Of a stretch of 54,147 nt of DNA, positions 25,581 through 34,745 are shown piece by piece. Both the position numbers and the translations under genes were made by a program. The DNA comes from Singulisphaera sp. GP187 (GTDB taxonomy: Bacteria > Planctomycetota > Planctomycetia > Gemmatales > Gemmataceae), in the NCBI GenBank assembly GCA_945861245.1, contig CAMAUE010000018.1:1-54147 (forward strand), written 5' to 3'. The notes under the pieces were generated by a model that was not told the origin of the DNA, made no database searches, and worked only from the letters and a program-made list of their open reading frames with translations. Position 1 is the first letter of the stretch. Every line of letters starts with the position of its first letter.

Positions 25581-26897
25581 TCACACCAACTCCGCCACTC
25601 TTTCGCGGTGATCCAGCAAGTAGATCGGTCGGCCCTGGTGGTCGTTGATTGTCGTCGCGGGGTCGATGCCGAGGACGTGGTAGAGCGTGGCGAGCACGTT
25701 GGGCGGGGTGTAGGCGTGGCCGCGTGGGTTTTCGCCGCGGGGGTCGGTGGCGCCGATGATTTGGCCCATGCGGAGGCCGCCGCCGGCTACCAGGCAGAAG
25801 CCGGACTGCGGCCAATGGTCGCGGCCGGCGACGGTGCCTCGCTGCGTGCCGACGCGCGGCGTACGGCCCATCTCGCCCCACACGACGACGGCGACATCCT
25901 GATCCAGGCCGCGTTCGTGCAGGTCCGTCAGCAGGGCGTAGATCGACCGGTCGTACTGCGGCAACACCGCGGGCAGGCATGTGAAGATGTGATCGTGGTG
26001 GTCCCATTGGCCGTTGCAATCGGGCGGCACGTTGTGGTTCTGCGGCGTCAGCGTGACGACGGGGACGCCGGCCTCCACCAGGCGACGGGCTTGCAAATAT
26101 TCCGTGCCTCGGCCATAGAGATTGCGGATGTGCATTGGCTCGCGGGTGATGTCGAAAGCGTCGCGAGCGCGGTTGCTAGTCACCATCTCGAAGGCCTGGG
26201 CGCTGAATGCGTCCATCGCCGAGAGGCTGCCGCGGCCGGAGTCGAGGTCGCGACGCAGCGTGTCGAAACTGTTGACGAGCGTACGGCGGTCGGCGAGTTG
26301 CTCGCGCGTCACGCCGTTGGCCAGGCTAAGGTTGTTCGCGCGTTCGCCAGGCTGGTACGACTCATACGCCCGACCCAAAAAGCCGGCGCGCGGCACGTGG
26401 TTGCCGTCGCCCATCGAGACATGCGGCGGCAGCGAATCGATGACGCCCGCATCGCGCCGCAGCTTTGCGACAATCGAGCCGATCGAGGGCCGATTGCCCG
26501 CCAGGTAGCCCGTGTAAAGTTCGGGCGACGTGTGGCCTTGTTGCAGAAAGCGCATATTGCGGATGATCGAGAACTTGTCGGCGATGCGTGCCTGCATCGG
26601 CATATGCTCGCAGATATCGATGCCGAGAACGTTCGTGCGGATCGGCCGAAACTCTCCGCGATACTCGACGGGAGCATCGGGCTTGAGATCGTACATGTCC
26701 ATATGGCTCGGCCCGCCGTTGAGGTAGACCATAATGATGGCCTTGTGCGGCGTCTCGGACCGATTCACACCGTTCGCTCGCAAGCGGAGCAGATCAGCAA
26801 GCGTCAACCCGCCGACGGTAAGAGCGCCGAGCTTGAGGACATCACGGCGAGAGATGCCATCGCAGAGCCGATTCGAGGAGCCGGGGATGGTGAGCAT
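25581..26897 (-). CDS. DUF1501 domain protein with Tat signal
   Basis: 438 residues. The N-terminus carries a twin-arginine motif (SRRDVLKLGALTVGGL), so export in folded form is expected. DUF1501 belongs to the alkaline-phosphatase/sulfatase superfamily; visible blocks are AIIMVYLNGGPSHMDMYDLKP, SMGDGNHVPRAGFLGRAY, WDHHDHIF, VVWGEMGRTPR and the C-terminal NDHQGRPIYLLDHRERV. ATG 26897 has GGAG six bases upstream. In planctomycetes DUF1501 genes typically accompany PSCyt1/DUF1549/DUF1553 genes; a copy of those lies about 4 kb away on the other strand. The substrate is unknown. Confidence 0.92.
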   Translation of the reverse strand: MLTIPGSSNRLCDGISRRDVLKLGALTVGGLTLADLLRLRANGVNRSETPHKAIIMVYLNGGPSHMDMYDLKPDAPVEYRGEFRPIRTNVLGIDICEHMPMQARIADKFSIIRNMRFLQQGHTSPELYTGYLAGNRPSIGSIVAKLRRDAGVIDSLPPHVSMGDGNHVPRAGFLGRAYESYQPGERANNLSLANGVTREQLADRRTLVNSFDTLRRDLDSGRGSLSAMDAFSAQAFEMVTSNRARDAFDITREPMHIRNLYGRGTEYLQARRLVEAGVPVVTLTPQNHNVPPDCNGQWDHHDHIFTCLPAVLPQYDRSIYALLTDLHERGLDQDVAVVVWGEMGRTPRVGTQRGTVAGRDHWPQSGFCLVAGGGLRMGQIIGATDPRGENPRGHAYTPPNVLATLYHVLGIDPATTINDHQGRPIYLLDHRERVAELV

Positions 26898-26995
26898 GAG
26901 ATACTCCGGGGAACGTGCGGTGGGATTGCTTGGTGTGATGATAATCGAAATCATTCTATCGTTCAACTGAAACTTATGTCGGAATTAAAAAAAGG

Positions 26996-27058
26996 CTCAC
27001 ACCAAGACGCAAAGGCGCAAAGAATTATCGGAGAACGCTCTTTGCGCCTTGGCGTGAG
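26996..27058. repeat. Inverted repeat with AGGCGCAAAGA arms
   Basis: Perfect 11-bp arms AGGCGCAAAGA (27013-27023) and TCTTTGCGCCT (27039-27049), extended imperfectly on both sides. It belongs to the GCAAAGACGCAAAG type of dispersed repeat. It lies between the Ldh gene and the DUF1501 gene and may act as a terminator. Confidence 0.8.
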
Positions 27059-27075
27059 ATATGCCTTTGTGTGAT

Positions 27076-28113
27076 TTAATCCACGTTCAAGCCGAGGCTG
27101 CGTGCGGTGCCCTGGATTTGCGCCCAGGTGGTGGCGTCGAGTTCGATGCCGTCTCGCTGGAGTTTGTCTTTCGTACGGTCTTCGATGTCGCCGGGGATGA
27201 GGATTTCGCCATTCGGGTCGGTTTTTTCCGAACTCTTGACCCAGGCGATGAAGCGGGCGATGTCGGCCTGGAAGTTGGCGTCGGATTGGAAGAACGACGG
27301 ATCGAGATAGATCGACAGCATGCCGTTGATGACGCGATCGGCCTTGGCGGGATCGCTGCAACCGCCGCCGGTTAGAGCGCCGGCCATGATCTCGCACAAC
27401 ATCGCCAAACCGTAGCCTTTATGCCCGGCGATCGGAAGGATGGCCCCCGGCGGAGTACCGTAAAAGACCTTCGGATCGGTCGTCGGCTGGCCGTGCGAAT
27501 CGATGATGCATTCTTCGGGGACTGCCACACCTTTGTTGAGAGCCACGCGGATCTTGCCTTCGGCGAGCGTGCAGGTCGAGATGTCGAGCAACATCGGTCG
27601 GCGACCAGCGAGCGGCACACCGGCAGCGATGGGGTTCGCTGACAGCCGTCGATTGATGCCGCCAAACGGCGCGACGAGAATGCCGGCGCCGGTCGTGTTG
27701 ACGAAGTGCAGCGACATCTTGCCCGCCTCGGCAGCCATCAGCGGCCAATCGCCGATGCGACCCAAGTGACCGGAGTTGCGCAGGGCGATCACGGAGACGC
27801 CGTGGCGAGAGCACTTCTCAATGCCGAGCCGAACCGCCTGCTCGCCGATGGTTTGGCCGAAACCGTATTGGCCATCGACAACAGCCATGGCATCGTTTTC
27901 GACGACGATCTGCATCGAGCGATCGGCGAGAACCTTGCCGGCCTGCAGCCATTGCACATAGGTGGCAACGCGGATGACGCCGTGCGAATCATGCCCGACG
28001 AGGTTGGCCTCGGTCAAGCGAAGAGCAACGCGCTGGGCTTCAGCGGGTTGGCATCCGGCGGCGCGAAAGATCGATGCTACCAGCGATTGCAAACGATCGG
28101 GTTGAATGTTCAT
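27076..28113 (-). CDS. Ldh family NAD(P)-dependent oxidoreductase
   Basis: 345 residues. Malate/L-lactate dehydrogenase-type (Ldh_2) family, a fold distinct from the Rossmann enzymes. Motifs: ANLVGHDSHGVIRVATYV (with catalytic His), RNSGHLGRIGDW, LSANPIAAGVPL, and the end AGHKGYGLAMLCEIMAGALTGGG. Members oxidise 2-hydroxy acids (malate, lactate, ureidoglycolate, sugar acids); the substrate here is unclear. ATG 28113 follows AAAGGAAGG. It sits 28 bases after the NHL-repeat gene on the same strand, so they share an operon. Confidence 0.88.
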   Translation of the reverse strand: MNIQPDRLQSLVASIFRAAGCQPAEAQRVALRLTEANLVGHDSHGVIRVATYVQWLQAGKVLADRSMQIVVENDAMAVVDGQYGFGQTIGEQAVRLGIEKCSRHGVSVIALRNSGHLGRIGDWPLMAAEAGKMSLHFVNTTGAGILVAPFGGINRRLSANPIAAGVPLAGRRPMLLDISTCTLAEGKIRVALNKGVAVPEECIIDSHGQPTTDPKVFYGTPPGAILPIAGHKGYGLAMLCEIMAGALTGGGCSDPAKADRVINGMLSIYLDPSFFQSDANFQADIARFIAWVKSSEKTDPNGEILIPGDIEDRTKDKLQRDGIELDATTWAQIQGTARSLGLNVD

Positions 28114-28141
28114 GGAGTTTTCCTTCCTTTGCAAAAAACGA

Positions 28142-29134
28142 TCACGCCGTCACCGGAACAAATTTCTGCAGCGTGTGACAATGGCCCGGTACGCGACCGG
28201 TGGCCCCGCCGGCGGTCCAGGCGACTTCGGTGACGTAGACGGCACCGTGCGAATCGACGCATATGCCATGCGGGGCGAAGAAATCGCCGGCGTCGCACGG
28301 GTTCGCGCCGCCGCCCCAGCGTGCGAGCAACGCGCCTTGGCTATCGAGCACGCTGACGCGCCCGCCGGTCTCGCCGGGTTGTGCGTCGCCGGTTCCAGGC
28401 CAACGGCCCGCGCGATATCCAAGTTCCGCGATAAACGCCCGACCCGACCGATCAAAGAAAAGCTGCGATGGTCGAGCGAGGTCGGTCCACGAGCCGATGT
28501 ATTGACCGTCCTGCGTGAACCGCTGGATTCGGCTATTCTCGCGATCGCAAACATGGATGACGCCGCTCGAGTCAATCGCAATCCCGTGCGGCACATGGAA
28601 CTGGCCGGGACCGTCGCCGGGTTCGCCCCACGAATTCAACAGCGTGCCGTCCGCCGCGAAACGATGCACGCGGGCGTTGCCATAGCCGTCGGCCACGAAG
28701 ATGTCGCCCGAGTCCGCGATAGCAAGGTTCGTCGGGTAATGGAACGGCGGACCGCTGTGGCGAATCGTGCGGTAGTCGATGCTCGTCGCTCCCGTGTCCG
28801 ACGGCGAGCCAGGCGTGCCCAGTGTTCGCAGCAATCGGCCTTCGGTATCGAAGAGATAGACGGCGTGCCCGATGTCGTCGGTGCAATAGACATTGTCGTG
28901 GCGATCGAGCGTGATGCCGTGCGGCCGATGGAAGCGATCATCGCCCCAGGTTCCGACGGGCGTACCATCGGGCATGAATACTTGGACGGGCCGAGGCCCG
29001 CGCAGAAAGACGTAGACGTGATCGCGCAAATCGCAGGCAACCGCGACGGCCTCGCCGTCGGGACCATTCGCGGGGAACTTCGCCCATGTGTCGTCGGTGC
29101 GATATTTGAATGGGCCGGCGGTGATGGTTGGCAT
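28142..29134 (-). CDS. NHL-repeat beta-propeller protein
   Basis: 330 residues with repeated NHL-type blades: FHRPHGITLDRHDNVYCTDD, YPTNLAIADSGDIFVADGYG, FHVPHGIAIDSSGVIHVCDR and FFAPHGICVDSHGAVYVTEV. Six blades are likely. It resembles peptidyl-amidoglycolate lyase-type propellers, but key residues cannot be checked by eye. No signal peptide is seen, so it is probably cytoplasmic. It precedes the Ldh-family gene with a 28-base gap. Confidence 0.85.
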   Translation of the reverse strand: MPTITAGPFKYRTDDTWAKFPANGPDGEAVAVACDLRDHVYVFLRGPRPVQVFMPDGTPVGTWGDDRFHRPHGITLDRHDNVYCTDDIGHAVYLFDTEGRLLRTLGTPGSPSDTGATSIDYRTIRHSGPPFHYPTNLAIADSGDIFVADGYGNARVHRFAADGTLLNSWGEPGDGPGQFHVPHGIAIDSSGVIHVCDRENSRIQRFTQDGQYIGSWTDLARPSQLFFDRSGRAFIAELGYRAGRWPGTGDAQPGETGGRVSVLDSQGALLARWGGGANPCDAGDFFAPHGICVDSHGAVYVTEVAWTAGGATGRVPGHCHTLQKFVPVTA

Positions 29135-29183
29135 GGTGGTGCGTGGCCTTTGTATAAAATTCCCGATTTCCCGATTTGGTTTT

Positions 29184-29237
29184 CCGCTTGCGGCTTAGCG
29201 CTCGCGCGGTGCCTTGCGAGCGCTAAGCCGCAAGCGG
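29184..29237. repeat. Main palindromic repeat, perfect 22-bp arms
   Basis: Arms 29184-29205 and 29216-29237 are exact complements with a 10-base loop. It lies between the 1269-residue gene and the NHL gene, where a terminator would be expected. Confidence 0.92.
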
Positions 29238-29277
29238 CGGAATCGGGAGGTTGTTGTTTCGGCTTTCTTAACGGCGA

Positions 29278-32200
29278 TCAGGGTTCCACCTCATACACAT
29301 GCAGCGCCACCGGTGCGTCGCCGTAGCCTGAACGCTCGCCGCCGTAGCGTTGGTAGAGGTCGGTGCCGGTGAAGTCGTCGGTGAAGAAGCCATCGTCGGC
29401 GATGAGCGTGCGGTCCTCGAAGAGCACGCGGATCGGGGTTCCCTTGCGCAGACCTTGCACGGTGATCTTGGTCTTGGACAACGATTCGGGAGCGGGGCGG
29501 TCTTCGTGATCGCCGAAGAGGATCGTCTCCTTGCCATCGCGCGTGACGAGAACGGTGCGCGACCACCAGGCTCGGCCGCCGTCGTGGAGGAAACCGGCGC
29601 CGTCGATCAATTTGTCGGTCGCGCCGATCTTTTCCAATGGCACTTCAAGTTTGAGCCATTCGCCTGTGCCAGGCAAATCGCCCATGTTGGTCGTCTTCGC
29701 CGGCAGATATTCGAGGGCATAGGGTGCAACCATGTTGCCCCAGCCGAGAAAGCCGCGAGCGTGGCGATAGAAGGTGCGCAGGAACCAGAAGGCTTTGTCG
29801 TTGTCGGCACGAATCGCATCGACATCGAATTTGCCCCACGAGGCGGCATGCGTCCATCGGCCATCGGCCTTGACCAGGGCGACGAGGTTCTTGGGCGGCG
29901 TCCTCGGATCGAGCTTGACCCAGGTGACGAGTTTGCTGCCCGCAGGCCATTTCTTCGGATCCACCAGATATTGAATGCCGTGCGGACAAAGGCTGAGCGA
30001 CGCTGGCTCAACGATGGCGTGATAGCCGTCCGATTCGTCGCGGAAGATGTGCGGGTCGGCGGTGACACGGGCGAGGCCGTGCGGCGACTTCTCCAAGCTC
30101 GGTCGCCAGTTGCCGAAGTGGAGACCATGCGTCGTGGCGGCAACGATGATCGTCTTCTTGCCCGCTTTGCGAACCAGATGCTCGATGGCCGGTTCGATCG
30201 ACACGGCCGGCGGTTTTTCGTGCGAATAGATGGCTGCCTGAACGTGGCGCAACTCGGCGTGCAGGCCGCGAAACGTGGACGGATCGCCAGGCCCATGCGC
30301 CAGCTGCCAGCCACGCGCGCCACGCATTAACTCGACGAAGACGTGATAGCGCCAGCGTTCGTAGGGGACGCTTTCGTACATTTGTGGCCGAAGCCAAGCG
30401 ACTTTCTTTTTGCCATCGATGAGCGGTTTGAGATCGGTATGAACGGGCGCGGGATACCAGGGTTCGGTTTCGGGATCGTAGATGTCGAAGAAGGGTGCCC
30501 GCTCGAATTCGAGACGCGTCCAATAGCCGCCGTGGCCCGTCATGACCGGTTTGCCGGTGACCTGACGCAGATGATCGACATCGGCCTTGAGGTCGTCGAG
30601 TTCCTTTTTGCTCATGGCCGCGTAGTACCCGAATGCTTCTTCGGGGCCGCGCGAAACGGAGGCGACCATCGGCGCGGTTTTCCAGAATTTGAGTGCGTCG
30701 TCTGGCCAAAGTTTGCGTTGATGCGGCAGGAACACCGTCGAGGCGTAGAGTCCTTGCTTCCAAAGCGCTTCGAGCTGGAGCTGGGTAGGAGCTTTGCCGG
30801 TCTCCACATAACGAATGCAGTTGAGATCCCAAAGTGAGCGGTTCGACAGATTGCCGCCATGTCGATCGTAAAGGCCCCACGGTGACAAGTTCGCGAGATC
30901 GTAAACCTTAGCGGACTCAGCCGGCCCATCGTACACGGGATTGTGACCATAGGTGACGCCCCAAGGCATCCACGGCTTTTCGTTGACGAGGAAGTCGCCC
31001 TGGTCATTGATACGCACCGTTTGGATCGGTGGCTGCGGGCCGTCGTGAGCGAGTCGGCAGAATGGCGGTGAGTCCATGGTCCACGTCGATTTGCCGGCTA
31101 GGTCGATCGTCGATGCACGCAACACCCAGTTGCGTTGCGGATCGTTGAACGGCTGGAGCGGCAGGAACGACACGTCGAGATCTGTCACCAGCAGATTGCG
31201 AAAATCATCGAGCATGCCGACCGGAATCTTCTCACGCTGCAGCCGAATCGCCGTCGGCGTCGCGGGCACGTACCAGGTTTTGAGCACCTGCCCTGTGCCA
31301 CGACGAACGACTTCGAGTCGCAACTCTTTCACACGCGACAACTCGGCATGACTGAGGCCGAGGTTGACGCGCACGAACTGCTTCTGCTCGGGTTGCAGGT
31401 AGAGCGAACCCAATTCCAAATCGAACGGAGTCGTCCAGGCGGCCACGGCGTGTTGACTCGAAGCGATGGCCTTACTCTTGCCGTCCAATAGCGTCAATGT
31501 GAACTTCCTCTCCTTATACGCCTGCCCTCGATCGAGCAAATACGGGACACGCACGGCAACGCGCTTGCCCGTGGCGACTTGGACCGGACCGCTAACCATG
31601 AGCGATGCGCCTTCCGCACCGTCCCACGTCATCTGCAGCGAGAAGGTTGTGCTCGGCCCCGGATTGACGATCTCCGCCGTCACGTCATTGCGCCCCAAAC
31701 TCTGTTCGCCGAGATCGAGTTTGGCGAGATGGGGCAGCGCTGCCTTGGACGACGGTGGCGGAATCAGCACGCCGCGTGCCTGCAACTCCGCGGGCGTGCT
31801 CTCCGGCTCGAAGACCTCGACATCGTCCCACCAGATGACGCCAGTTGCGTTTTGTTGCGGCTGATGGCCCGTGCCGCTTAGCGTGTAACCGTTCATACCG
31901 CGGGCGCAGAGTTTTAGCCGCATCGATTTGAGCGGGACCGTCGGTCGAAACACGACGCGGACCTGGCGCCAATCGTTGGTCCCAATCGACAGCGGATTCT
32001 TGTGGATGAAGTTGTAGCCGTTGATACGCTTGCCGTTTTCGTCCTCGGCATCGATTTGCATCATGCAGAGCTGATGGGTCTTGATCCAGGCCCGCACTTC
32101 GAGAACCTTCGGCGTGGCCTGTGCCAGCTTAATCGGATCGCTGACGACGCACACCTCATCGCCGGTCGGAACGAGCATCTGCAACGACGCTTGGCCGGAG

Positions 32201-33087
32201 TGGGGAACGAGGTGATCACGCAAAATGCTGCCGCGATTGTCGGAGTTGCTGTTGTGCCAGGTGTTGAAGATGTAATAGATGCCGGGCGGAAAATAGCGAA
32301 AGCGTTGTGCCTTGGACCAACCTTTGGGATAGGCCTGGCCATCGGGTTCAAAGCCGCCGTGAGGTAGGAGATTCGGAGTGGACGGCCCCGATTCGATGAG
32401 CGACGCTTCGAGAACGTTCACCGAGCCTGTATTCTTGTCGGCATAGACGATTTCACAGGTCACCATCATCGGGAGCAGCGTACCTTGGGCGTCGAAGTCT
32501 TTGTCATTCTTGGCTGCTTCGAGCCAGGTGGCCGCGGGCAGCTTCACCTCAACGGTCTTTTCCGCATAGGTTCCCTCGGGGACGGCGATGCTGGCGCCGG
32601 GGACCTTGACCAACGCGCCAGTGCCCTGCCAGGCGACGGTCAGCGTGACGGCGTCTTTGGGCACGTCCTTGCCTGCGAGCCGAACGCGGAACGTGAGGTC
32701 GCGGACCAGCGTGAGCGGGCTTTTGGAACGCACCGCTTCTTCAAGGGGATAGCCGCCCGCGTCAGGCCAACCGACGAGTTTGGCGGGATTGTGAATCGTG
32801 ATCCAGTTGATCGCTTGCACCACGCTCGAGGGCGATTTGAGAACCAGCAGTCGCTGCCCGCGCGGCTTGTCGGCGTCGCGCCATTCCCATTTGCCTCGCA
32901 GCCGCCAGCCGTCCGGATTATAGTCGCGGCGATTGTACACTTCCGTGGTGTAGTTCCAGTGATGGTTCTTCAATTCGGGCAGGTGGGTAAGCCAATCGTC
33001 CTGAAAGTCGCCATTGCGCAGCACATTTCCCTGGGCACTGGCCACGGAGGTCAGGAGCAACGCGAGGAGACAGCCGAGGTTTCGCAT
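29278..33087 (-). CDS. Large secreted protein with beta-sandwich and barrel-like regions
   Basis: 1269 residues with a signal peptide (MRNLGCLLALLLTSVASAQ). The N-terminal 400 residues contain two parts that look like carbohydrate-binding beta-sandwiches (NVLRNGDFQDDW; NLLPHGGFEPDGQAYPKGW; IWWDDVEVFEPE). Residues about 660-1000 resemble a glycoside-hydrolase-type TIM barrel (EKPWMPWGVTYGHNP; PVMTGHGGYW; RPQMYESVPYERWRYHVFVEL). The last 200 residues look like another beta-sandwich. I cannot name a CAZy family or point to catalytic carboxylates. The start ATG 33087 follows AAGGG. It probably acts on a polysaccharide outside the cell; this is inference. Confidence 0.8.
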   Translation of the reverse strand: MRNLGCLLALLLTSVASAQGNVLRNGDFQDDWLTHLPELKNHHWNYTTEVYNRRDYNPDGWRLRGKWEWRDADKPRGQRLLVLKSPSSVVQAINWITIHNPAKLVGWPDAGGYPLEEAVRSKSPLTLVRDLTFRVRLAGKDVPKDAVTLTVAWQGTGALVKVPGASIAVPEGTYAEKTVEVKLPAATWLEAAKNDKDFDAQGTLLPMMVTCEIVYADKNTGSVNVLEASLIESGPSTPNLLPHGGFEPDGQAYPKGWSKAQRFRYFPPGIYYIFNTWHNSNSDNRGSILRDHLVPHSGQASLQMLVPTGDEVCVVSDPIKLAQATPKVLEVRAWIKTHQLCMMQIDAEDENGKRINGYNFIHKNPLSIGTNDWRQVRVVFRPTVPLKSMRLKLCARGMNGYTLSGTGHQPQQNATGVIWWDDVEVFEPESTPAELQARGVLIPPPSSKAALPHLAKLDLGEQSLGRNDVTAEIVNPGPSTTFSLQMTWDGAEGASLMVSGPVQVATGKRVAVRVPYLLDRGQAYKERKFTLTLLDGKSKAIASSQHAVAAWTTPFDLELGSLYLQPEQKQFVRVNLGLSHAELSRVKELRLEVVRRGTGQVLKTWYVPATPTAIRLQREKIPVGMLDDFRNLLVTDLDVSFLPLQPFNDPQRNWVLRASTIDLAGKSTWTMDSPPFCRLAHDGPQPPIQTVRINDQGDFLVNEKPWMPWGVTYGHNPVYDGPAESAKVYDLANLSPWGLYDRHGGNLSNRSLWDLNCIRYVETGKAPTQLQLEALWKQGLYASTVFLPHQRKLWPDDALKFWKTAPMVASVSRGPEEAFGYYAAMSKKELDDLKADVDHLRQVTGKPVMTGHGGYWTRLEFERAPFFDIYDPETEPWYPAPVHTDLKPLIDGKKKVAWLRPQMYESVPYERWRYHVFVELMRGARGWQLAHGPGDPSTFRGLHAELRHVQAAIYSHEKPPAVSIEPAIEHLVRKAGKKTIIVAATTHGLHFGNWRPSLEKSPHGLARVTADPHIFRDESDGYHAIVEPASLSLCPHGIQYLVDPKKWPAGSKLVTWVKLDPRTPPKNLVALVKADGRWTHAASWGKFDVDAIRADNDKAFWFLRTFYRHARGFLGWGNMVAPYALEYLPAKTTNMGDLPGTGEWLKLEVPLEKIGATDKLIDGAGFLHDGGRAWWSRTVLVTRDGKETILFGDHEDRPAPESLSKTKITVQGLRKGTPIRVLFEDRTLIADDGFFTDDFTGTDLYQRYGGERSGYGDAPVALHVYEVEP

Positions 33088-33353
33088 GATAGACCCTTGT
33101 TGGTTTGCCGACGCATTTTCCCGAAGCGTTTTTGCTGTCCAAGAGTATAGCGATCCCTACGGTAATCGTCTGGACTGAGCTGACACAGTTTTAGATTTGC
33201 GTTTGCTGGATGCCTCACCGCCGAAGTATTGCGCGAGCGCTAAACGTAAACAATCGATTATTGTCCCGCAGGCCGACCTATCTTTTTTTATTCGATCCAT
33301 GTACCATTTGGCTGCTAGAATCGCGGTAGTGGTTTTCACGGAAGATAGGTGCA

Positions 33354-34661
33354 ATGAACATGGTTGACGTTCAACGTTGGTACACATCCGCGCAGTTTCA
33401 GAAGAGTGCTCTGCACCTACTGATCGTTCTCGCGCTTGGCCAAGGCGTAGTCGCGATTTGGTTTCGCGATGGCGATTTTGAATGGCATCGCAACTATGGC
33501 CAGCAGTTCCTCGAACGCCAAGAGAAACGCGACCATTATCCGCCCGCCCGTGGGTTCATGGATGTGCCGCTTGCGCTGACGCCGTATGTCGTGGCCCGTG
33601 CGATTTCCTACGTTTTGTGTATCGCTGCCCTCGTGCTATGCTGGCAGACGTGGAGCAAGCTCGGCCACCGCGAGTTCACTGTCACGCCGAGCATTGCGTT
33701 CGCGGCGGGTGTGTTTGCCGTCGGCATAATGTTGCCTTTTCTGCTGCGCGATCTCGATGAATGCGGCTTGCAAATCTTTCTCCTCACGCTGCTAACGCTC
33801 GGCGGCTGGGCGTTGGCGCGGGGGCGGTCCTGGCAAGCGGGGCTGTTCCTGGCGACGGCGGCGAGCTACAAGGCGGTGCCGATCATCGTCCTGCCGTTTC
33901 TCGTCTGGAAGCGCCAATGGCGTGCCGCCGGCTGGATGGTCGCATTCCTCGCACTCTGGTCCGCTGCCCCGGCGCTCTACAACGGCTGGGACTACAACGT
34001 GCAGGCCCATCAGCGCTGGATCGCCGAGAGCCGGCGTCTTAAGGAAGCGAAGCAGGCCTATCCCTCGCTGCTCGACCGCGAACCGCAGCTCATTTATAAC
34101 GTGTCGCTCTATGCCCTGATCGCCCGCAATCTCGAAACCTATCCGGCTGGTCTTTCGCCTCCCCATTCGCTCTACGTCGATCATCCGCTCTTCTTCCAGT
34201 TCGGCAACTTGGAACCGGCGGCAGCCTACTACGTCATGCACGGCATCCTTGGCGTGATCGCGCTGGCGTTCTTATGGCGCACTCGCCTTCGTCCGAGCCT
34301 GAGCGCCAGCAAAGGGCAAAGCAGGGCCCTTCGCTGGCGCTCAGGCTCGGACCTCCCAGCCGAATGGGCGGCGGTCTGCGCGTTCTGCACGCTGGTGTCG
34401 CCATTGTGCTGGAAACAGCACCTGATCGTGCTGCTGCCGTGCGCGTTCCTCGTGTGGCGGCGCGTGCTCAGTGAGGCGACGCCATTACGTTGGCATTGGG
34501 CGGTGCTCGGCGTGGTTACGTTTATTTCGCTTGCGGGTCGGCGATCGATCGTCGGTGATTTCTCGGATGTGATGCTCTCGTACAAATTCGACACGCTCGC
34601 CATGTTGACGTTGTTGGTCTGGACGCTGACGCCGCACGGAAATGAGCAAGCCCAAGGTTGA
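33354..34661 (+). CDS. GT87/DUF2029-like membrane glycosyltransferase
   Basis: 435 residues with about eight to nine membrane helices. It looks like the GT87 (DUF2029) family of polyprenyl-phosphate-mannose-dependent transferases: an early Asp in FRDGDFEWHRNY (the usual catalytic position), PYVVARAISYVL, a DECGLQIFLLTLLTLG block, and ASYKAVPIIVLPFLVWKRQW. A 62-base palindrome is read through near residues 313-333 (RPSLSASKGQSRALRWRSGS), between two membrane helices. ATG 33354 is used, with AGGTG upstream. It would add sugars to lipids or proteins at the inner membrane. Confidence 0.78.
   Translation: MNMVDVQRWYTSAQFQKSALHLLIVLALGQGVVAIWFRDGDFEWHRNYGQQFLERQEKRDHYPPARGFMDVPLALTPYVVARAISYVLCIAALVLCWQTWSKLGHREFTVTPSIAFAAGVFAVGIMLPFLLRDLDECGLQIFLLTLLTLGGWALARGRSWQAGLFLATAASYKAVPIIVLPFLVWKRQWRAAGWMVAFLALWSAAPALYNGWDYNVQAHQRWIAESRRLKEAKQAYPSLLDREPQLIYNVSLYALIARNLETYPAGLSPPHSLYVDHPLFFQFGNLEPAAAYYVMHGILGVIALAFLWRTRLRPSLSASKGQSRALRWRSGSDLPAEWAAVCAFCTLVSPLCWKQHLIVLLPCAFLVWRRVLSEATPLRWHWAVLGVVTFISLAGRRSIVGDFSDVMLSYKFDTLAMLTLLVWTLTPHGNEQAQG
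34291..34352. repeat. Palindromic element inside the glycosyltransferase gene
   Basis: Two perfect 20-base arms, GTCCGAGCCTGAGCGCCAGC (34291-34310) and its complement (34333-34352). The 22-base loop holds a further AAGGGC/GCCCTT pair. It is translated as a Ser/Arg-rich loop of the membrane protein. Confidence 0.9.
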
Positions 34662-34685
34662 GGTACTCCGAATCCTTGGGCTTGC
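34646..34685 (+). terminator. Hairpin across the glycosyltransferase stop codon
   Basis: Perfect 12-bp arms GCAAGCCCAAGG (34646-34657) and CCTTGGGCTTGC (34674-34685). The stop codon TGA lies in the loop. No long T-run follows. It is a likely terminator; the loop holds the GAGGTACTCCGAA core also found at about 8204 and 16371. Confidence 0.7.
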
Positions 34686-34745
34686 AATTTACTTCCCTCG
34701 TTTAGCTTCCGCTAAATGCCTGCTAGTGGTGCGAAAAGGCAGAGC

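Noticed and set aside
25536..27074. 512-codon plus-strand frame opposite DUF1501
   Set aside because: The minus strand encodes a clear DUF1501 protein with Tat motif and ribosome site; the plus frame is an effect of high GC.
28106..29326. 406-codon plus-strand frame opposite the NHL gene
   Set aside because: Shadow of the NHL-repeat gene; it also runs through a palindrome.
29350..30330. Plus-strand frame opposite the 1269-residue gene
   Set aside because: Antisense to a continuous secreted protein with a signal peptide; no motif.
33157..33387. 76-codon minus-strand frame upstream of the glycosyltransferase
   Set aside because: Overlaps the start of that gene and consists of repeat-like intergenic sequence.
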